A model generated the notes under the pieces. The model did not search any database and was not told the DNA's origin. It worked only from the letters and a program-made list of their open reading frames with translations. This document shows positions 55,841-64,000 of a stretch of DNA of 64,000 bases, piece after piece (position 1 is the first letter of the stretch; every line of letters begins with the position of its first letter). Source of the DNA: Lasiosphaeris hirsuta (lineage: Eukaryota; Ascomycota; Sordariomycetes; Sordariales; Lasiosphaeriaceae). The position numbers were made by a program, and so were the translations under genes. Location of the stretch: contig JAUKUA010000004.1 of assembly GCA_030549175.1 (NCBI GenBank), positions 2,790,001 to 2,854,000 on the forward strand, read 5' to 3'.

Positions 55841-58226
55841 CACGGCTGCATCGCTATTATCTGGCGTTGTGCTAGTAACATTGTGTTCCTTGTTAGTTGA
55901 TGAGCTGGAAATATCTCAGCATACTAGTACCCACTGCTTGGTCTTTCTGGGGAGGAAGGACGTCAGTTTGGTGCACACAAGGCGGGCCAAATCTTGTCAT
56001 CTTTATCACTTCTCCAACGTTGGAGGGAGGGGAGATTATGATCCAGTCATGACCCGAGATACTTAAGCCCTGCGCTGCAGGCGAGGGCGTGTGGTCACGT
56101 GTGGCACTTACTTTCCCATGCTGGTTCTTTCCCATGATTTCGGTGCTCCAATGAAAAGTTGATTCTTCGGGATTCGGGTAGGACAAAGCAATTCTTTTAG
56201 TTTCACGCTTATTCACCAATGTAGACTCTAAAAATTTGGTACACGGCGGAAGTATAGGTAGTTTGGTATATTTGAATTGCTTCTGTAACCGCTATTGTCA
56301 AGAGTGAGCTCTCCTATGCCGCTTCTTTGGGCGAGGTACCTAATTAGCGGATGCTTCCGTAAGTCTGATTGGAACTCGCACAGCCCATCGGGGATACTAG
56401 TATTCCACCATTCAACAAGAGAATATGCTGCTGTGCCCCTAGTAATAAATGTAAAGGACAGTTGGCTCTCGCGCAATCAAGTAGTATCGTTGAGGTAAGG
56501 TACTATTCTCGATCCTACTCAGATAGTGTCAATTGAGGTTGGCCCCGACTCTTGGAGCAGTTGGACTGGCCTTTCAACCTTATCATGATGGCTGTGTCTG
56601 GTCTTCAGCCTTGCCAACTTCTTATCGACAGACGTCTAGAAGGATTTTTGCGCCGCTCATCACGTCGCCTCGGTCAAAGGTTGGATTGAGGTGGAGTCTC
56701 GATGCTTGGCTGCAATAAAGCTGTGCCGTGACAGGGGTGGTTCAAGCTTGTTCATTACAATCTATTTCCCAAATTCCCGCCGCCTCCTAATAGGATGGCG
56801 CTGCTGGTTAATCTATACAAACACACGCAAGCACGTGCACACGGCCCTCCGTTGCAATCGCCAAAGTCTCGTCCCGTCCCAAGGCTGCCGTCTCAGTCAG
56901 GGTCTTCTCGACCCTTGGCGGCGAGGTAGGATTGACCCAGATTGGCGTCGGGATAGTAGTGCGGTTGCACGGAGCATTTTGGCCAAACCAGGGTGAAGAT
57001 TGCAAGACGGCGCCGATATGGTGCCATTGTTCCTTCATCCCAGTGGCAAGGCACAACACCGGGTTGTGATGTCGCTGCTTTCCCGGCCAGACTCATTTCT
57101 GGCAGGGACCCCGGAATCCCCCAGGAATTCACAGCCACCTACCTCTTAACTGCGAAGTCCCCCCTGTCCCAGGTATATACGGATGCGAATCGGAGTGGAG
57201 ACGAGATGGATGTGACGGTGAGGCAAATGTAATCCTAGAGAGCTGTTCAAATTGGAGGGGTTACATCCCTCCTGATCTCGACTCGACCTGCCCTTGGGGG
57301 CGGGCGGAACGATAAGGAAGAAAAATCAAACATCAGATGGAAGCATGCTGGGTTCGGCATCTGCGGCCGATATGGTAGGCGTGAACAGGGTGTCCAATAA
57401 TCGATGGTATGCAGGTACAAGAGGTACGATATTATCCATACATTAGCGAATATTTACCAGGTAATTGTCTGCGAACCAGGGCGCGCGGGAGTCATTGTGC
57501 TGCCTTACTAGTCGTGTTATTGACTGTTGAATCTGGCCTTGTTGCCCCATCTATCGGCGCTCGCCCACCCAGACCCAGACGCGATGATGCCTGATGCTAC
57601 ATGTTTTCATCTGATGCCGCTGTCCACTCCTGGCCTGGAAAGTGAGGTCGCACTTATACTTCCCGCTGCGCCGGCCACGCCCGCAAAGTCTAGACGCGTC
57701 CACCTTCCTGGTCCTGCCCTGGTCCCGACTTCCCATGCCGATTCCTGTCAAGCGCCGTGTAAACAGCATCCTTCAGCACGCACACACCTCCCAATCTTCC
57801 GGAAATTGATTTGGGCAACTTTATCTCTTCAGTTTCTGCACCCTTCTTGCATTTTTTTTCCTGCACTCTCTCTGCAGGGACTTTCATTTCTTTCACAGCA
57901 AGGCACTCCTGTCTATCTCTCGGTCCTGCCAACGAGCCGCACCGTGTCTTGTCTTGTATTCTGCTTCCCCAGCGAGGTCTGGATTCCGCCTGCGAGGCAG
58001 CGCAACATCTTCAGTCTGCCTTGTGGCCCCGACTGAGTCGTCGGCAACATCTATAAGACCTGGAGTCTTTGGTCTTTTCAGACATATCTTCTACCTCATC
58101 CAGCAAGAAGACACTGAGCATCACTCCTTCAAGCTAACAAAGTCTTATCATTTTCTATTCTTACTCTTTTTGGAGCCTTTTTTTTTTTTTTTTTTTTTTT
58201 CCTTCACACCCATCACCACTGCCATC
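55841..58226. other. 2.4-kb divergent intergenic region
   Basis: Promoters of the minus-strand HET gene and the plus-strand GH128 gene. The last kilobase before GH128 is CT-rich and has a 23-base T run at 58178-58200. Short open frames show no family features. Confidence 0.5.
58052..58057 (+). promoter_or_regulatory. TATA-like box of the GH128 gene
   Basis: TATAAG lies 175 bases upstream of the start codon, comparable to the sites before the subtilase and mpdA. Confidence 0.4.
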
Positions 58227-59129
58227 ATGAAGTTCTCTCTTACCGCCGCAGCCGTGGCATACGCCGCTCTCGTCTCGGCCGCCCCGGCCCAGCTCCCGCA
58301 GGAGCAGCTCCCCCTGGCGGCCGAGCCCCGGGAGGCCAACCACACGCTGTCGGCACGGACCGACGCGCCCTACGGAATCAAGAAGGGGTTGGCGTACAAC
58401 GACGGATCCATCACCAACGTGCTCTCGCGGCCGGGTTCGGCAACGTGGGCGTACAACTGGGGGGCGGCGCCCAACGCGCCGCGGTTCCAGCAGATCCCCA
58501 TGTTCTGGGGGCCGGGGCGGGACGGGGATGTCAACGGGGTCATGGCGCGGGTCAACGAGGGCGCGCCGTGGGTGCTCGGGTACAACGAGCCCGACGTGTC
58601 GCGCGAACACGGCGGGTGCGCGGCTACGCCGCGCCAGGCCTACGACGCCTGGGGCAACGACATGTTCCGGTACAGCGACCGGGGCGCCAAGCTCGTGTGC
58701 CCGGCCATCAGCAGCTGGGACACGCCCCACGGCCACACGGGCGGGCCCTCGGGCTTCGTCTGGCTGCGCGAGTTTGCCGGCATTGGCAACAACCCGGGCC
58801 AGTTCCGTTGCGAGGCCCAGGCGCTGCACTGGTACGGCCGCGACGGCCTGTCGGGCCGCGACCAGGCCCAGCTCTTTATTGATTATGTCGCCTACGCCAA
58901 CGTCGTCGTCAGCGACATCTTCCGCCGCCAGATGGACCTCTGGATCACCGAATTCTCGCCGCTGCCCGTGCGAAACCCCCAGGTCATGGCCGAGTTCCTT
59001 GATATTGTCATCCCCTGGCTCGACCGCCAGCCATTCGTGGCCCGCTACAGCCCCTTTATGGCCGAGACCCTGGTCAGCGGCTCGAGCTTGAACGTTGCCG
59101 GCCAGATCTTTGTCGACCGCTCCGGATGA
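58227..59129 (+). CDS. Secreted GH128 beta-1,3-glucanase
   Basis: Single exon, 300 residues. MKFSLTAAAVAYAALVSAAPA is a typical signal peptide ending at AXA. The TIM-barrel matches the GH128 (glycosyl hydrolase catalytic core) family known from mushroom GLU1 and yeast Asl proteins. The acid/base Glu121 is in GYNEPD, the nucleophile Glu242 in WITEFS, and LHWYGRDG lies between. Family members cut beta-1,3-glucan, in cell-wall remodelling or defence against other fungi. The ATG at 58227 is chosen because it starts the signal peptide, although the frame is open far upstream in CT-rich leader. No wall anchor or carbohydrate-binding module. Confidence 0.93.
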   Translation: MKFSLTAAAVAYAALVSAAPAQLPQEQLPLAAEPREANHTLSARTDAPYGIKKGLAYNDGSITNVLSRPGSATWAYNWGAAPNAPRFQQIPMFWGPGRDGDVNGVMARVNEGAPWVLGYNEPDVSREHGGCAATPRQAYDAWGNDMFRYSDRGAKLVCPAISSWDTPHGHTGGPSGFVWLREFAGIGNNPGQFRCEAQALHWYGRDGLSGRDQAQLFIDYVAYANVVVSDIFRRQMDLWITEFSPLPVRNPQVMAEFLDIVIPWLDRQPFVARYSPFMAETLVSGSSLNVAGQIFVDRSG

Positions 59130-59839
59130 GCGGCCCCCGGACTGTGAATGGAATGTGTGTGTTATCCTATATGAGAAGGACTTTTGTGTGATGAAGCTAT
59201 GGAAATGATGGGATGAGACGGGACATGAGTGTGGATTAGACGACGGAACTTTTGTCTTTTTTGGTTGTGTTTCGCGGCTTTCTTGTACATGGATTCGTGA
59301 TCAAGCCTCTTGTTCTCTTTTTTTTTTTTGGCACTTTTTAGCTTTGTCTATTTCTCCCGTAAATACTATATACTTGTTCTACCCTTTCCGCACATGCCCC
59401 CTTGGAAACGCGCGCCAATCAGGTCACGGCAACAATACCCCCAGCCTCCCAGGTCGCTAATGCCGGCACGGGCATCGCTAGCATCATCTGATAAAACTCA
59501 AACAATCTGAGATGGCGCAAAACCGATTGTCGATCTTCGCTTCGAGAAAGGCAGGTGAGGATAGTAGGTGCTAATAGGTGCCGTCTCGCCATGACGCACC
59601 AGATCCCGCGAGCCAACCAGTGCGTTGGGACACGATTTTGGGGCCTGGTGCCAAGCGGCTGGAACCCCGCGACTTCGTACCTCCCCCAAGAGCCACATCA
59701 CGCCCATTGCCACCTCCTTCCTCTTCCTCTTCGCGCGACTCTAGTGTGTCTCTCAATCTGCTATATAGTCCCCCATCTCCGAACCCCCATTCCTTACATC
59801 GACACTATTCACCATCGCCACCATTCCTCCCTTCCATCA
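59130..59839. other. Intergenic, GH128 3' flank and small-protein promoter
   Basis: No gene recognised. A TATATA at 59762-59767 lies 73 bases before the next start codon. Confidence 0.45.
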
Positions 59840-60455
59840 ATGGCCCCCAAACTTCCCCTCCTCGCCTGCGTGGCCATGTAAGTGCCTCCCAATCCCCACC
59901 CCAACCACCTCCCCTCTAACCCCCCAACCCCCCCCCCACCCCCAGGGCCGCCACCTCGCTCGCCCAGAATGGCACTATCACCTCGCCGGGATCGGGCATC
60001 ACGGCGGCGCCGACGCCCTCCAACCTCGATGCGAACTGCCCGGCCGTGCTGTCGACGACGGCCATTTGCAGCACGTGCGTGACGGCCGACTGCGTGACCG
60101 AGTCGACCCTGACCGTCAGCTGCGGGTGCCCCGCCGCGCCCTTCACCGTCTTCACCTCGCTCGGGTGCGACAACGGGTGTGCCGGCCTGGGGTGTCAGAC
60201 TGTCTATGAGATTGTGCAGGCGACCACTTGTGAGTTTATTCCTAGGTTTTTGAGTGCTAGACATGTTGCTTGGGCTGAGGCTGATGATTTGCGACAGGTA
60301 CCGACTCGGCGGTTGCGGTGCCGACCACGACGGCGGGAACTGGGGGTGGTACGGGGAGCGCTGCGGGGACCGGGGCGCCCACGGGGTCCGGCGGGGTGGC
60401 GGGCCCGGCTAGCACTAATGCGGCCCGTAGGCTGTCGCCGTTTCGGCTGTGGTGA
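59840..60455 (+). CDS. Small secreted cysteine-rich protein
   Basis: Three exons (59840-59877, 59946-60229, 60298-60455) give 159 residues. The first exon and start of the second form a signal peptide (MAPKLPLLACVAMAATSLAQ). The mature region has ten Cys in a compact domain (NCPAVLSTTAICSTCVTADC, then SCGCPAAPF and GCDNGCAGLGC). A Gly/Thr/Ala-rich tail that could be O-glycosylated follows, ending RRLSPFRLW. The tail lacks the hydrophobic end needed for a GPI anchor. The Cys spacing is not the CFEM pattern. It could be a wall protein or effector-like protein. The third exon uses acceptor GACAG before GTACCG; the join preserves frame. Confidence 0.78.
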
Positions 60456-61041
60456 ATTTAGGGTTTTGGGTTGGGAGCGTGCATAGGTCTCCATGATGAA
60501 TTGTGAATGAATTTAGTTTTGGTTGAAACAGCAAATAGAAAAATAATAGATACATATCCGAGCCGGGGGTCTGGGGCTGGATGTAAGAAGCTGAGAACCC
60601 CCCTTGACTTGTTGATAAGCGAGGCTTTTATCGAGTGAACCATTTTGCGTATTTGTCGAATTGTTGTTCATTCCTCACCTCAGCGGCTTATTTTTATCCA
60701 CCTGGGACCCAGATCAGATGTCGTGGTGGGAGCTTCACAAAATCGTGGACTCGATTTTAAGTTGACGATGATATTTGCACTCGACACCTAATTTGCTTGC
60801 ATCTTCCTTCACACGCTACGTACGAAACCTTTCTGCAGGGGCAATCTGGAAAACTAAAAAAGGTGTTCGTGGCAGGTACAGGTACAGCTGGCGGGTCTTT
60901 GTCACGGCCCAATCGCCCCCGTCGCTTCCCCCTCGGCTCTAGGCAGTTGCGGTCAGTTGCAGTCATTTCTTCTCACCGAGCATCCGCCCGCACAACGGAC
61001 AACAGCGCGCAATATCGCAGCAGTGCCATGTTGCTGCGACC
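60456..61041. other. Intergenic, promoter of the Het-C-like gene
   Basis: No gene recognised between the cysteine-rich protein and the next start codon. Confidence 0.45.
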
Positions 61042-63000
61042 ATGAGAAGCGCTCCCCCATCGCCGCTGCTGCGGTGGTGTCGCTCGCTGCAACTGCTCTC
61101 TCTGCCGTCTTTACTCGCTGCTCCTGCTCTGGTCGCGTCATTCGGAACCATCAACGCGCCGGTAATTGGACAGCACAATGAGCACGAGCTCATCACTCGC
61201 CTCGCTTTCCAGTGTCCCGACGGCGCCAAGTCGGACGGGTTCTGCTTCGAGCCGCGCTCGCTCGACCAGCTCGCCGGCCACCACCTGCACGTCCTGGGAG
61301 TGCCCATTGTCGGCGGCGGCTTCAACGGCGCCGTAGGCTCGCCCGACACGCTCGACCCCATTCCCGAGGGTCCCGAGGCCCACTGCGATGATGCCGACTT
61401 TATCGACATTCCGGGCTACCCCCGCACCCGTGCCGAGGCCACCGCCACCCTCCAGGCCTGTGTCGATCATCTGCGCGGCCGTTTCCGCCAGGCCTGGGGG
61501 TCGGCCGAGCGTCTGCTGGACGATAAGGGCGCCATCCGCAACGCCATGGTCGACCTCCGCCTGTCCGAGGGCGTCAAGGGTGACTGCTCGTTTGCCTTTG
61601 CCTCGTTCCAAATCAACGCCTTTGGCCGTGCCAAGTGCAGCGCTCTCGAGGGCCTGGGCCGTGCCCTGCACGGCGTCCAGGACTTTTACGCCCACAGCAA
61701 CTGGGCCGACCGGTCTGACCCGGCTCGCCCCATTAGCGCGACAAATCCTCCGGGCTTGGCCCGGACTGACAGCGCGCCATTTCTGGTCAATCTGGACGCT
61801 AACGACACCATCCCTGCGAGCCAGATCCCCGTCAATCTCACGACCGGCTGCTTCTACCTGCTCTCCGACGACACCCCCGGCGCTGGTCCTTGCAGCGGAC
61901 GCGTTACTCACAACACCCTGAGTAAGGACCACGGCATTATTTACCTCGACGGCACCTTTGGCGAAGTAGGTCAAGGCACGCCTCGCGTCGAGTCTGTGCC
62001 CGACAACTTTGGGCTTGCTGTGCGCGCGGCGGTAAAGGGCTCCCGCGATGTCTGGGTGAATCTCCAGAACGAGCTGCTGCGGCGCTACGGCAGCGAAAAG
62101 GGAGACCTCATGATCTGCTCGCTTGTCCGGGACGACCCGGTCAACGACTGCGGCAACTACGGCGTCTCCAATCTCAGTGGCAAGGCCCCTTATGCAAGAG
62201 CGCCCGATGCCGAGAGTCTCGCGGAGCAGCAGCACATTGAATGGAGGCTGGTCGCAGCCGACGAGACCGACCAAGTCACCGAGATCCAGGTCGATGAGCT
62301 GATGCAGGCCGCTTACCCTTTGGGCAATCTGGACCCCGCCATGTCCGACGCTGTCGGGGGTGCTCTGGCCTTTGCTATCAACAAAATCACCGCCGCCCAT
62401 CTCGAGGCACACAGCGACGGAGGCGCCATGGTCCTTATCACTGCCGGGTCCGAGTGCGCAAGCTGGCTTGAGGATGCGCTGATACGAGTGCAAAATCCTT
62501 CTGTTGACGGCATTGGCATCGACCACAGCCGCGTAGACGCTCCACAGCTCAGCCGGGGAGATTTCGAGTCGGAGAATCAGCTGGGGGGCAGCTCGTGCTG
62601 TGACGGCGTAATCCGCGCTGTACCGAATGCGGGAGGCGCCGTTGCTGTCAGCTCGTCTTCTGGAAGAACCACAAACTTTGGCAGCCTAGCCATGGGCAAC
62701 GATTCCAGCATCTTTGGTGACACCCTCGCATCGAATGCCACCTCGGCATCATCCCCGGGAGTGGCCCTCACGGATTTCTCTAATCTTCAGTACACTGCGA
62801 GATACCTTTCGTATTCCCAGAGCGTTGGTGAAAACGTGATTGTCAAGCTGCAAGACCGCATGCTGGGATACCAGGGGACTGGCTGGTGCTTCACCGCCGC
62901 CTCCAAGAACAAGGCCCTCCGGGTCGAGATCGCAACCATTTCGAGTTGTGGCGGTGCTGCGCTGTTGCACTTGGCATATGATGACGACGATTACCTCTGA
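61042..63000 (+). CDS. Secreted protein with Het-C / zinc-phospholipase-C-like core
   Basis: Single exon of 652 residues. The N-terminus (SLQLLSLPSLLAAPALVASFG) looks like a signal peptide. A helical core follows: GQHNEHELITRLAF, FCFEPRSLDQLAG, CVDHLRGRFRQAWG and GLGRALHGVQDFYAHSNW. The spaced His/Asp residues of the last motif recall Het-C (heterokaryon incompatibility C) and zinc-dependent phospholipase C / P1-nuclease folds, where they bind Zn. Bacterial homologues of similar layout are often labelled CinY. The second half (ALAFAINKITAAHLEAH, AMVLITAGSECASW) may be a von Willebrand A-like domain. About 16 Cys fit an extracellular protein. Het-C relationship is inferred by eye, not proven. 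Confidence 0.7.
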   Translation: MRSAPPSPLLRWCRSLQLLSLPSLLAAPALVASFGTINAPVIGQHNEHELITRLAFQCPDGAKSDGFCFEPRSLDQLAGHHLHVLGVPIVGGGFNGAVGSPDTLDPIPEGPEAHCDDADFIDIPGYPRTRAEATATLQACVDHLRGRFRQAWGSAERLLDDKGAIRNAMVDLRLSEGVKGDCSFAFASFQINAFGRAKCSALEGLGRALHGVQDFYAHSNWADRSDPARPISATNPPGLARTDSAPFLVNLDANDTIPASQIPVNLTTGCFYLLSDDTPGAGPCSGRVTHNTLSKDHGIIYLDGTFGEVGQGTPRVESVPDNFGLAVRAAVKGSRDVWVNLQNELLRRYGSEKGDLMICSLVRDDPVNDCGNYGVSNLSGKAPYARAPDAESLAEQQHIEWRLVAADETDQVTEIQVDELMQAAYPLGNLDPAMSDAVGGALAFAINKITAAHLEAHSDGGAMVLITAGSECASWLEDALIRVQNPSVDGIGIDHSRVDAPQLSRGDFESENQLGGSSCCDGVIRAVPNAGGAVAVSSSSGRTTNFGSLAMGNDSSIFGDTLASNATSASSPGVALTDFSNLQYTARYLSYSQSVGENVIVKLQDRMLGYQGTGWCFTAASKNKALRVEIATISSCGGAALLHLAYDDDDYL

Positions 63001-64000
63001 CGCCAAATGCACTTTACGAATTTTGCGCAATAGCTACCTGCTGTGGAAATGCCAGGGGAACGAGACGGTTCTCATGGATTCAGCTGACACAGCAAACAAC
63101 CGAGCCGTGCTTTCGTGCCGACCCGATCCTATGACCTCAACAATAAACACTCCGACAAGGGGTAAGAGGGTCGCCTCTACTACCGCGAGAGGGAGTTCAG
63201 GAATGATAACTTCTACATGCTGGCCCACTCTGCCACAGTCCAAATTGACAGCAATTCTTCAGCACCGAAAGCTTGGGGGGGAGGGGTCTTGAAATACGGC
63301 AAAAGACTGCATGTGCTACTCGTCGCCACATTCTTCGCGACGATCATACACGCCAAACCTAACCACAAGCGCGAAATAGAAACGTCCTACGATAAGATAT
63401 GATAGAGTTGTGTTCTCCAGCGGCGACTGGACCCATGCTGGTGGCCGCATCATACAAGGACAGGGACAAGGAGTGTACGCAAAGACTAGACTGGGAATAT
63501 ACAAGGACTAGATAGAAGTGAGGGAATAGAGCCAAGGCTAGGTAAAGAACATCAAAAGCCCTCGTGGGCCCAAAGTTACATGATTCATCGGCGATAAAGA
63601 TTGCCACTGCGATACAAAACAATACCATATATACACATTAGCCAGAAAACTCCGCCGTCCCGCACCTCATCCTCCCCCCCCCTCCGCACCCCACTCCCAG
63701 CCGAGATTTCCGGCCCCCTTCCGCACACACCGATCACATAGACAAGCAACCCGCCCTTCCACCCTCCCCGCCGACCGCGGACACTGATCCGGCTGCTCGC
63801 GCGCGCTCGCCTCCCGCCGCGGAATCTCCTGCTAGTCCGCCGTGCTCAACATCCGCCGACGCCGATCGCGGGCTCGATTTCAGCCATGAGCGCCCGAAGC
63901 GCGCGACGCTGGGGGGGTCTCATGCGTCGAGCTGTGGCGCGCGTGTCTGGAGGGCGGCCATAGGGGGCTTGGATGGGGGGGCCGGGGCCGGGGCCTGGGC
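63001..64000. other. Right end of the window, no gene recognised
   Basis: The frame opposite to the Het-C-like gene runs on to about 63290 without family features. From 63650 the sequence becomes C-rich and may be the upstream region of a gene beyond the window. Confidence 0.4.

Noticed and set aside
59840..60455. GPI-anchored CFEM protein
   Set aside because: Cys spacing does not fit CFEM and the C-terminus has no hydrophobic tail.
61138..62526. 462-codon open frame antisense to the Het-C-like gene
   Set aside because: Same cause: the sense strand has a signal peptide and domain motifs while the antisense frame has none.

Overview
This window looks like nuclear DNA of a filamentous ascomycete, most likely a Sordariomycete (Chaetomiaceae- or Sordariales-like). 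The signs are short spliceosomal introns of about 50-80 bases with GTATGT/GTAAGT-type donors and GCTAAC-type branch sites, GC-rich codon use, HET-domain allorecognition genes, a GH6 cellulase-family gene, a CYP52-like P450, a GH128 glucanase and mannitol-1-phosphate dehydrogenase. Exons below were joined by hand from GT(or GC)-AG boundaries that keep the reading frame and family similarity. No transcript data were available.

Layout. 0-14.3 kb is accessory and partly decayed: a divergent Sar1-like GTPase, a broken SERAC1-like hydrolase, a CYP52-like P450, a GH6-like protein lacking the usual catalytic Asp, a HET protein, a truncated STAND N-terminal piece, a decayed FAD-dependent amine oxidase and a trypsin-like peptidase with a broken 5' end. 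14.8-31 kb carries an alpha/beta hydrolase, a subtilase, an uncharacterised Ser/Pro-rich protein, a CCCH zinc-finger protein and a 1023-residue protein of unknown function. At 31-35.2 kb an amino-acid permease and a class I terpene synthase converge tail to tail. About 6.2 kb without a recognisable gene follows.

41.4-53 kb is a conserved housekeeping block: mannitol-1-phosphate dehydrogenase, COPI beta-prime (Sec27), a Sec14-like lipid-transfer protein, an MDP1-type HAD phosphatase and a VOC-fold dioxygenase-like protein. 53.6-63 kb is accessory or secretory again: a second HET protein, a secreted GH128 glucanase, a small secreted cysteine-rich protein and a large secreted protein with a Het-C / zinc-phospholipase-C-like core.

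How the parts relate. Fungal genes are mostly transcribed singly and I see no clear operon or complete metabolic cluster. Two themes stand out. One is allorecognition or innate immunity: two intact HET proteins, a Het-C-like protein, and remnants of the kinds of domain that make up fungal NLR-like proteins. The other is secretion and wall or biomass metabolism: GH6-like, GH128, Cys-rich protein, Sec27 and a Sar1-like protein. The strongest curiosities are conserved folds that have lost catalytic residues (the Sar1-like GTPase and the GH6-like protein).
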